Shown piece after piece: positions 1 to 10,600 of a DNA stretch of 18,500 nt. The notes beneath the pieces were generated by a model. The model was not told where the DNA came from. It did not search any database and saw nothing but the letters and a program-made list of their open reading frames with translations. The stretch is from NCBI RefSeq assembly GCF_964340395.1, contig NC_135562.1, forward strand, positions 1,784,001-1,802,500, written 5' to 3'. The stretch's first letter is position 1, and the number at the start of each line of letters is the position of its first letter. The stretch comes from Glandiceps talaboti (lineage: Eukaryota > Hemichordata > Enteropneusta > Spengelidae). The position numbers and the translations under genes are program-made.

Positions 1-328
1 ACTGGTGCTATTAGCTATGGGCAGAAACAACAGTATTACTGGAAACTCAACTGATGCCAAACTAAGGTGGTATCAAATGTCTACTGAGTGTAACTTTGAG
101 TGTAGTATTAATAACAGTCAGTTTTTCAACCCATTTCACTGACAAATTTCATGCACATGACTGTGTACTTTTGACCATCACCATCATGCAAAACCATATA
201 CGCATACATGTATAGTAGGGTACAATTTGACAGTGTGTGACGCAACACTTGAAGCTAGGTCACAGGTCAAAGATAACTTTGATTTATGAACCGTCAGTAA
301 ATAGCTTGAGGCTTACATGTGTCCTGGT

Positions 329-349
329 GAAATTGAATTGAATTGAATT
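329..349 (-). repeat. Short (AATTC)n run, possible retroposon tail
   Basis: About three and a half copies of the pentamer gaatt (attc on the minus strand). Short pentamer runs of this kind often sit at the 3' tails of LINEs or SINEs, and the adjacent 350-430 could be the body of such an element read on the minus strand. No coding or tRNA-like sequence confirms this. Confidence 0.4.
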
Positions 350-570
350 TAAACTTATTCCACCAGAAAAGCAAAATATATACACAAACTTTGAAAGCAA
401 CAGGTAGAACATTTCTGGTGAGGGCCATGCAAATAGTTCGTAGGAACTAATCAATGTCCATGGATCACAATGGGATGTTACATTTGGCCAACTTGCCTTT
501 GTCGATAATAAAAACCTAAATCTAGCATTATCACCAGTGATTCATACTACAAGAAGACAGTAGTCATCAT

Positions 571-680
571 CTGGTTACAATATACCTGCCACTTGAGGGC
601 AGTATTCAATGTCTGCAACACTGAGGGCAGTATTCACGATCTGGATACAATAAAGCTGCCACTTGAGGGCGGTATTAGAT
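571..680 (+). repeat. 70-bp tandem duplication carrying a CTCF-like motif
   Basis: Two copies with a period of 70 bp start at ctggttacaa (571) and ctggatacaa (641). Each carries tgccacttgagggc followed by agtatt or ggtatt (586-606, 657-676). A third, partial motif, cactgagggcagtattc, lies between them near 619-635. The related ctgccacaagagggcagtat is at 1111-1130. Confidence 0.75.
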
Positions 681-721
681 ATCTTATCGTCTAACTAGAC
701 TTCTACACACTATACACTTAC

Positions 722-781
722 TGTCCAAGGTGAGGAGACCTGTATCTGTAGATCAATACTAGAATCGTCAGTGTCATCGGT
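722..781 (-). CDS. DTNA/DTNB: Candidate dystrobrevin exon K: acidic linker
   Basis: Sixty-nucleotide, phase 0-0 candidate exon encoding twenty residues, [20 protein letters not shown]. It has a good acceptor (a T-rich tract ending TCTTCTAG) and a consensus donor GTAAGTG, whose first base is at 721. It lies in the right place and phase to follow exon J, where vertebrates have a variable linker rich in Ser, Pro and Asp before the first coiled coil. There is no strong residue-level match to the family, so the call rests on splice signals, phase and lack of stops. It could be an alternatively used exon or a chance match. Confidence 0.55.
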
Positions 782-3700
782 CTAGAAGATTAAAAACCAG
801 CATACAATATATATCAAACAGAAAAAACAAAACATAAATGAAGAAATCATGCGAACAATTGCAAGCGAAAAATGAACACATTGAGTTTTGAATTGTTATA
901 GTCACAATCAAAAGTAAGACAAGACTTGGGGTTTTCTTCCAATCTGGTTATGAATTTCAGATATGCAAGGAATTCGTTTTCCTATGTACACTTTAAAGAT
1001 AAATTCAGAATCTAACACCTTTATTTGTTTACTGCTGTCAGTAGCTTCTTTTGAAATGAGTATGCTTAATTTTCAGTATTCGTACAAACAAATTTCCCAT
1101 GACAATCAAGCTGCCACAAGAGGGCAGTATACATCAAGAAGAACAAAATGTGAGGCTGATATTGTCTTGGGTGCATTTTTTGTAAGAAAGTCATGGAAAC
1201 CCATTGTTTATCAACCCTGCTGTGAGGTTTCTCTCAAATAAAGTCATACAAATAATCAATCCTGCCCAGTAGAGCTCTGTGTACACTAGAGTGGGGCATT
1301 GTGGGTAAGGAAACAATGTTAGGACCTTTATGCCTGTTGAAACCTTACCCAAACTATGGAGATCCTATCATGATTCATTACCCATGATGCTTCACACCAG
1401 TCACAAGCACTAAGGTCTCTCCTATGTCATATATGTCATTTGTTGTAACTCTTATTTTGTGAGAGAGGTTGCATACAACAGGGTTGAAGAAAATTGCTTG
1501 TCTGGGCCTCATAACTTTCATGCAGGAATAACCTTAATTTATGAAAATATCAGAAATGTTTTTGACGATTTCATTTTGGATTTCAATATATGTATAAACA
1601 TTTCATACCAAGTGAACTAGCTGTATATAAATAAATGATGTAGATATTTTTCTAAAGTGTATTAAACATGAAATAAAATCTATAGGGATAAATTTTAGTA
1701 TGGCTAAAACATCTCAAAACTCAAGCATTGCCTTGGATTCAAACTTATATCACAAAAAAAACATGTGGTCAAAATGGATAGAGAAAGGTATTGAAACTGA
1801 TAAAACACTTCCAAGACAGACATGGCTGAAGAGAACTAAATAGGGAAATGCATACATAACATAACAAATAGCAGATGCAGTACTAATAGAGGAGAAATAC
1901 AAGACCATTCAAAAAAAGAAATAAATAAAAATAAAAATAAGGAAAATACACTATATATAAACAAGACTGCCAGAGAAAATTCAGAATGGGTTATTAGGGG
2001 GACTGTAAAATTCACCGATAAAAACTGATCCACAGCCAAAACTCATAAACTCAAAGTACAGAAAACAAACAAATATTTTCAAGTCAGTGAAGTGTTCAAT
2101 GTTAAAGTAATACTGATGTCTTTGTTTGATTTTCATACAACCTGCAATATTTGACTACATGATTTGAGGTGGTTACTTACGTTGGTATTTTTGGCGGCAG
2201 CAAGTCTGGCTGCATATCTAGCTATGAGTCGGTGTTCATCATCCAATCTGGTTGTATCTAATGTACTATTTAACCTATGAACATAATACACACAATATTG
2301 AATTATGTGACACATACAACATTGAATTATGTGACACATACAACATTGAATTATGTGACACATACAACATTGAATTATGTGACACATACAACACTGAATT
2401 ATGTGACACATACAACATTGAATTATGTGACACATACAACACTGAATTATGTGACACATACAACACTGAATTATGTGACATATACAACATTGCATTATGT
2501 GACACATACAACATTGAATTATGTGACACATACAACATTGGATTATGTGACACATACAACATTGAATTATGTGACACATACAACATTGAATTGTGTGACA
2601 CATACAACATTGAATTATGTGACATAATAACTCAAGGTTTAATATCTACTTTCTGAGGGGTCAAGTGCACCAGTTTTTTTATTTTGGTGGTCAACAACAA
2701 GATGTTGGTTAGTGGCCAATATTTTAGATTTGTGTTTTCATCCTAATCCCCACTCCTCACACAACTCCAACCCAACCCCAACCATCCCAATCCTCAAACC
2801 CCAACCACCCCAACCTTAAAACCCCCAAGTCCACTTCAACCCTTCCAACCCTCAAACCAGACGTCCAATCCATCGATATCAGGTTGGAAATGTTATGTCT
2901 GCTATGTGTATGCTAGAAATATCCCTCTATATTTAATCTATTTCAAATACAGGGGTAGTAGTCCTCCTCATAGTAGAATTCTCTTCCTTTTATAACAGTA
3001 CATACCTTCGTGATCCACTGTCTATAGAAAGATCTTTCTTACTGGAATCTGACATGTCCATACTCAAATTGGTTATAGGTGGGGCAGGCCTATCAAAACA
3101 ATCAATACAAACATAGTCAACATCTGGAATATGAAAGCACCATTCTCATTGGTTCTACAACACAGTTTATGGATACTATATCCAATCAGGTTCCAATAAA
3201 GTGAACATCTAATGCATTAAAGAATCATTTTTATTGGTTCTAATAGTCCAATTTATGAAAGCAACATCCTCATTGGTTCAATAAATGCTGTGTATGGACA
3301 CTGGCCAATCAGCTGCATTTACTTTGACTTTTATTGTACACATCACTTGGAACTCCAAGTCTGGTTATTTCAAGAGATTCCGGTTGAAAACAAGAAATGG
3401 TGACCAGTAAATTGTCAAATTACGTCAATCTTATTTCCATGGTTATATTTGAATGCCTAATGAGTTCTGCATATTGCTAAATATTAACCAATTAAAAATG
3501 TTTCTAAAATTTGATTATGAATATTTCAATATAAAACCAAATTTAGAGTAACCCCCCAAAACAACATTAACAGACTGTCCCTTTTAAAATGGTTCACAAT
3601 AAATATACATTCAATATTCTCAATATTTTTCTTCGTTCAGCCAAGGAAAATATGAGTGACCTAAGGGGCCTTTGTCACAAGTCACTAGACGAGTATTGAC

Positions 3701-6700
3701 ATCCCTTAGGTCAACGTATTTTCCAGCTGAATGAAGTGACATTCAAGACAGGTTGTTGTGATGTAGATCAACCAGGGTATATTATCCATATTTTCTGTTC
3801 AAAGACAATAACTTGGCTTGTGCATGGTATAATTCTTTATGATAAATCTCATTTATTGAGTAAAAAATATAAAATTAGTATCACATTAAACTGTTAAAAA
3901 TAGTAGAAATAATTAACTTACACTATATGTGATAAGTCCAATGGTTGCTCAGGTTCATTGGGAAATTTTGGGATTTGTTGGTTGTCTTTAGTTTTGAACG
4001 GTTTCTTCAATGCTTTCCCTATCTTTTTAGCTGGTGATTTCTGTCAGATAAAAATATCAAAAAGAGTCGTCCAGTTCAAGTTCAGCTTATTTGTCTCAGC
4101 TTATATACAGTACAGAATGAGATCATTGCATTGCAATTCAATACTGAAAATATGATATAATAATATAAACAGGTATCAAATTTCATCATAATTTAAACAA
4201 ACTATATTTTAATGTTTTTAATGTTATGATGAATATTAAAGGAACAAACACTGAAAATTTGGAGTTAATATCTTTATTTTTAACAAAGTTACAACAATAT
4301 TTCTACAATAAAGAATTGGATGAAAAATAGTCTATACAACAACATTAATTGCATATCTGCATGCAAATGATATACAAATGAGGGTGTGATTAATTGTACA
4401 TGGAATCACAGGATTGTCAACTTGTACAGTATGATTTTTATGCAAATTTGCTGTTTCAGACAAAGATATATAATAACAGAACCCAATGCTGTGTGAGTAC
4501 CAGTGTGGGTAATTGGGGATCTTTGCACTCGTGCTTGCAGTGTTTTCTGCTGCACTTCCCATCAGGATTTAAATACCCAGGTACACTATACTTGCACAGG
4601 GGCTCTGTCATATATCATTTTATAATTAATTTTATAATTTGGGCAAACAAGGCTTACAGATTCATCACTTTGTACTCCGAATCTCTACAGTCTCGGTGGC
4701 CATCACAAATAAGATGGGGTATTGAAGTAACACGTCAACAAACGGTTAGCCCTATGTAGTCAATCAAAGTGCACAGTACAAGAATATTCGAGTACAATTA
4801 TGTGGTAGATATCGGTACATTCAAAACAGCCCTTTCTGCTGGCGACACTTCCGAGACTGTAGAGAGTCTATTTGTAACCATAAGCTAACAAAGTGACTAC
4901 AGAATGTACACGGCAATGACTCTTCAGTCTGCTGAGCAAAAATGACAGACATTTTGAACCTTTCAAGGGAAATGAATTCAATCATTTATAAAATTTCTAT
5001 TTTTCCTGAAAGTAATTTAGTAAATTAATTGAAGGTGACCTTCTGAAGTTAAACATGTTGATACAAATGTTGAAGTCTACAAATATCTACAATAAGAATT
5101 AGCTTTCCATGGTTGAACTACTTACATATGTAGAATACTCCTTCATTTCATGGTCACTGCTGTGTCCCCCAGATACGTTCCCTCGCCAGAAACAATTCTG
5201 ACAGAGCTGGTAACTATAGCAACGCTGACATTTATATCTGAAGCCCATCATGTGATCACTACGACAGAACGCACATTCCACTGGGTGAAATACTGTAATT
5301 ATAAAATATTAATTCTAATTTGACAAAATGATGTTATTTCACTATAAATGACAGATTAGTTTTTACAAAAACACATTAATAATACATCGAATAATTGGAT
5401 ATTACCGTAATTAAGTCCATCATATTTTTCCTCTAGTTGCCAATTAATATGGAGAAGTAGATATCATTTCAATATGATTGATAGATCAGAATTGTATGTA
5501 CATATATAACATACCATTTAATTGGATATTTCCCCTCTAACATTTTTCTTTGTTTTGTCATGAAAAATAACGAGTGACATAAGGGGCCTTGTTACTCTGA
5601 GTCAAAGGTGAGTAATGTCAACACCCTATTGTCATAAGTATATTCTGGTTGGGTTAAGACAAATATTCGAGAATAATATGATACCTGCGCAAGCATATAT
5701 AAGAAAGAAATTAAAGGTAATCACACCAAACATTGAGAAGTCACTTACCATTTTACACATTAGCCATTCTATGCATTAAAGGTACCCACACCATACATTG
5801 AGAACTCACTTACCATTTTCCACATTAGCCATTCTATGCATTAAAGGTAACCACATTATACACTGAGGTCCAGGATCTGACATCATAGTATCTAGAAACT
5901 CATTCAGTGTTATTCTTTGATTGGACTGGTAAGGGACAGAAAAAATAAAAAAAAAGAGAAAGTTAACAAAACACTGCTTTTTGTATAAAGTGTGCAAGCA
6001 AATGCATTTGTTGTACACATCGCAATTTCTCTTTGGCTATTGCATTTACTGTCGCTTGTTCTTTTGTGAGCGTTCGTTACATACATCTGACAAAACACCA
6101 TAGGTTTTCCCGAAGCAAGAAATCACGCCCTGTACACTAATTAGGATTTTAATCAGGTTGGGTTTACACTCACTGCTTCATATCCAAAACATGATCTTGC
6201 AGCAGTTTCATTGTAACCAAATGATGGTCCTTCAAATACAGCTTTGGGTAGTGCTAACACTTCTTTCAGGTAGACATCAAACTTTGCCCACACCATCACA
6301 CCATTAGCATCAGAAATCTGAGAAAAAATATCTGTAAAAGAAAACAGTAAAAGATTATTATTACATATCACGTAATATCTAATGTGTATGTCTTCAAAAT
6401 ATTCTGTACTTTTATCAACAGTTTATTTGCATGTAAAGAGTGCTACCAGACCATTTTACTGACTTATACATGTATAGTAGTAATTACTTTAGTCTATCTG
6501 CTAGACCTCGGATGTTCTTCCGATACAACACACGACCAAACATCGCTATCGAGGATGGAACATCGGGCAAGCCCTCACTGCGAACTTTGTTCACTTATTG
6601 TATTGGAAGAAAGCCTGAACGTCTAGCAGCAAGACTATGATTACTTGCACCAGTGCCTGTGTACATACTATTGGTACACTATTTGCAGAGCAGTGTAATT

Positions 6701-7642
6701 ATGACAACATTAGAATTGCATACTTGTATCTAAATGAGTGTGTGATTATTACATGGTGTACACAAATCACTTGAACACACTTGATTTGTTTGCATCTTGT
6801 ATATTCTTTAAAATATTTGAATACATATTTTCACAAAATTTGTTGTTTCAATATGAACATTATTATATCACAATGACAGCCCATGATGTATGAATGTCAA
6901 AGTAGGTAGGTAGGTAGGTAAGGGTATCATGTTAGTGGTGTTTTCTGCTGCATTTTGGGTAATTTTATACATGAAAGTAACGCTGCAGACGGCACTGCAA
7001 GTACACATACAAATATTTTTAGTACACCTTACTGGAACTCACATATCACAGGGTTGTGTTATTTCATATAAGGTCAAAGGTTATCCTATCTATTGATTGA
7101 CAACTCTGTGTATTGATTATTCTGACTACATCTGTCATTAATTATCTCATTGACTGGTCAAATCAATTCAGTGAATGTCAAAGTGACAGCAGAAATCTGA
7201 TAAAATGTTGATCTTATAGATTAAGTTATGTACAAGAATTAATTATATTCTGTTTTTATATGCACAGTCATGACTGAACAAAAATTATTATGCAATGTGA
7301 AAACAATCTGAGATCAATATTGGCATCTTTGTCATGTAACCATGTTCTCATCTGTATATTTGAAAGACAAAATATTTGGTACAATGCTGTTCAAATGGTC
7401 ATATCTGATTGAAAGTGAGGCTCAAAATAGTGGAGTACAGAGGTATACAGTGAAAATTGCATTTCTAAACACTTCTGGTAAAAGTGGGTTACATTTTCTG
7501 ACCAGTATAGTTATTTCATGTTGTTCCAATTCCAATGATATACAATGTATATTGCTAAGTTCCAATTCCAATGATGTACAGGGTGGACAGTCTGTCAGAC
7601 AGACAAACAAGGACAGACAAAGATAGACACAGTCAATTAGTC

Positions 7643-7683
<41 letters not shown>

Positions 7684-10600
7684 GCCAGACAGAGAGACAG
7701 ATAGACAGATGGGTGGGAAGACAGACAGATTGACAGACAGCCAGAGAGACACACAGACAGACATACATACATTTTACCACATTCATTGCACTTCTGAATC
7801 TCTGTTTACTTTTGCTAAAAACAGCTGCAAGGTGAGTTACTAAAATATAGTATATAATTCATATAATAATGTAAGTGAAATCAACTGATAATAATTTAGG
7901 AACTAAATGACAGATGTTATACATAGTAAATGATGCACAGCTGGTTTTAATCTGTCAAATGGATTTATTGACGGCATGCATTCTTTATCAAATATTTAGT
8001 ATTATTTCTGAAACATCTTGACTGTTTCAGTTTGTTCATAACAAGATCAAATAAATGTGACAGTATAAAGTAGAAAGACATGAACCATTAATAAATCAAT
8101 GCTGTACACACATAATAGATATCTAATGTCTAATGTGTAGGTATTTATAACCACAGTAGCAATGACTGACAATTTCTGTTTTACACTGACTTTACAAGAG
8201 AGTCTAAGGTCTGGATATTGAAATATTTGCTGTTATAAAACAAGCTTACTACATGTCTGTATGTTACTTTTTCCTAAAGGTGTGCAAGGGCCATATACTT
8301 CAGTTTATAGTTATACACTGGGATATGGAGGGAGGAGGGGGGGGGGTATGGGTGGAGCATACACTTTAGCTTATAGTTATACACTGGGGTTATGGTGGGC
8401 TTATTAAAAGGTATTCAGCTATAAAATTCTGTCTACTGAAGTGATACTTAGAGAGAAATGCAATGAATATTCACAGATGTTTTGGAATAAGCACTTTAAT
8501 AGGAGTCGTGAATATTCATTATGTTCATTCAGAAGATTCGTAATTTCACAGATCAATGAAATAGATGGAATAAAAACCATGGCAACAGTTTTTTTTAATG
8601 CTAGTACAATATTTTCATTGATACTCACATCTGAGTTTGTCCATGAGTTTTCCTGAGCACAGCGTTGCCAAGGCAACTTTGACCGATAACACTGTCATGT
8701 CTCCTTGTCCTTCACTGTTAAAAAAAATAAAACATTGTCATGTCAGAAAACATTCTCTTGAATATGTAAAACATAACTTTGTAAATTTATGGCGTCTTTT
8801 TAAAGTAGGGTTGGTTGTAAGATACATTGTTGTTGGTGATATTTCCCTTAATCTTTGCAACAAGGAGATTAAATCAATGAATTACTGGAGATAAACTTAA
8901 TATATTCAAAGAAATAGACTTATCCAATTGTCAAAATTCATGCATAAAACCTAAATGTTGTATGGTTACACAATTAAACAGAATAAACCCTTTGTAAAGA
9001 CAACGTAATCTACCAATATCAAGCAGTCTGCATAAAACAAAAGAATTATGTTATCCCACCACTAGGTGAAATATTTTTCTGTAGAAATTTTCTGTAATCA
9101 GCCACACAATCAAAATAATAGCAACAAAATAACAAAGATATCAATCACTGAGGTCAAGGGTCAAACTATCATGCTGTTGTAAGCCAAAGACCCTGAAGTC
9201 TATGTCCAAATTTATTCATGAGGGCAAGTTCAAATACATAAGACAAAAGAATTGTATTTTTGCACCACTAGAGGGTGCACTTCCTTACCCATCATATGCC
9301 AGCACTAAGAAATTAAGAAGTAGACTAATAGACTGCTCTACATTAATTTGATGTGTGGTTGGCAATCTCTTGTTGAGTTGATAATAAATACTAGCTACAA
9401 GTCCTTCCACTTTGGGAAGGGGCAGCTCTGAAAAGTGATCCAGAGTGTTCAACCCATTCTCTCTATAGGCTTCTATGACGTTCCAAATATCCACCAAATG
9501 TACTGAAATAGACAAAATAGAGAAGACAAGTCAGGGATTTGAGAAAGTCTGAAAAAATTGATGTTGGAAAATAGTCTCACTGATTGTTACATAGAGTTGG
9601 TAAAATGTATTGTAACTGTATGTCTTCTATCTCACACTACAGTATTCTGGACTTTATTTCTAGTCAAAAGCTGCTGTCAGATTACCTTTCTAGACACCAG
9701 ACAGAAACAACACACATTGCTAACCCATTAAAAGCCAATATCAGATTAGTATGACTTGACTTAACATTTGCCTGACAGATCTACAGAATAGTTTGGAATG
9801 AACACAAGAAAAGTCATATTTTCTCCAAACATTTCAACTCATAAGATTGTTGTAATCAAAGACCATGGGATTCAAACATTCAGGTTTAAGCAGGAATTGA
9901 TGTATTATTAATATTACACACCTAGGTGAAAATCAAGAACTGTGAAATAACACAGCAATATAAATTTTAAACACAACTGGGTTGTAACTACTAAACATAC
10001 ATGTATATGAATGCAATGGAGACATTTTATTTGGCTGCAAGATACGCTTCGCCCTCACCAGCCTGTTGATTGATATGTGAGGGTGCCCATCACATCATAC
10101 TATACAGACTCTATGACTCACCAACCTGCTGACCAATGTGAGAGGACGCCCCATCACGGCATACCATACTATAGTATATGACAACTGAAAACACAGAATG
10201 GTAAAGCTTACAACAAACTTAGAATTACAGTTATTATACTTATTGATACTTACGATTACATTTCTTCTGTACAAAACGTAGTTTACAACTTGTCCTATAT
10301 GTACCAAATCTAATTACATCAAAATTTTGTGATCCTGGAAGAAAAATAAAATGAATGGATTGAATAATAATAGTATATGGCTATGTGAATAATGTAGCTG
10401 TAAAATCAATTACTACAGTTTACTTTCATCGCTGTAACTCTTTTGTAACTCTGTATGAACACACAGAGTAAAATCATTGTGTTAAAATGTGTAAAAGGCA
10501 ACGGTTTCATTACTTGATTTCTGTACCACAGAAAAACATCGCAATTTGTTTGGTTCAAACTATTTATTAGAAAACACATTCAGGAGACACTGAATTCAGG

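Larger units (their letters stand above)
1..721. other. Intron or downstream part of the dystrobrevin gene, no exon recognised
   Basis: No further coiled-coil exon of dystrobrevin could be found on the minus strand here. The stretch holds a short (GAATT)n run near 329-349, a small inverted repeat (caccagaaa at 361, its complement near 412), and the 70-bp duplication with CTCF-like motifs described separately. Confidence 0.5.
2275..3005 (-). other. Intron between exons I and J
   Basis: Made of the 24-bp minisatellite, a C-rich tract (2747-2860) and unremarkable sequence. I searched the minus strand for the vertebrate ADRLADEHVLI segment, which would be expected between these exons, and did not find it. 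Confidence 0.6.
3090..3921 (-). other. Intron between exons H and I
   Basis: Contains the CCAAT-rich duplication and fold-back copy 1; the remaining sequence is AT-rich with nothing coding recognised. Confidence 0.6.
4041..5125 (-). other. Intron between exons G and H
   Basis: Contains a dispersed repeat copy (about 4339-4420) and an inverted-repeat structure (4680-4867). A plus-strand open stretch at 4394-4759 overlaps both repeats and has no recognisable protein features. Confidence 0.6.
6332..8628 (-). other. Intron between exons D and E
   Basis: About 2.3 kb with an inverted-repeat element (6498-6629), a dispersed repeat copy (6699-6760), a (GTAG)n run (6902-6920), a GACA repeat (7586-7772) and a G-rich duplication (8304-8396). 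No coding sequence was recognised; several short open stretches here lack any conserved motif. Confidence 0.65.

Noticed and set aside
963-1241. 92-codon plus-strand open frame
   Set aside because: No conserved motif, lies inside a dystrobrevin intron, and a CTCF-like repeat crosses it.
2283-2625. A possible CRISPR-like array
   Set aside because: The units are contiguous with no unique spacers, and the surrounding gene is animal.
2133-2656. Long open frames on both strands over 2133-2656
   Set aside because: They are open because the 24-bp minisatellite unit is a multiple of three; only the exon J portion (2181-2274) at the end of one of them is real coding sequence.
4394-4759. 121-codon plus-strand open frame
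   Set aside because: It overlaps a dispersed repeat and a fold-back element, and its peptide has no recognisable domain.
5099-5292. Dystrophin rather than dystrobrevin for the ZZ exon
   Set aside because: The middle of the finger ([19 protein letters not shown]), the following KSPAKK and the [13 protein letters not shown] segment fit dystrobrevin; no dystrophin-specific sequence was seen.
6384-6640. Two overlapping plus-strand open frames
   Set aside because: They lie over the inverted-repeat element at 6498-6629 and have no recognisable protein content.
7571-7843. Open frame over the GACA repeat
   Set aside because: Generated by the tetranucleotide repeat; no family match.
8441-8894. Two plus-strand open frames near exon D
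   Set aside because: Antisense shadows and chance frames around the real minus-strand exon at 8629-8714.
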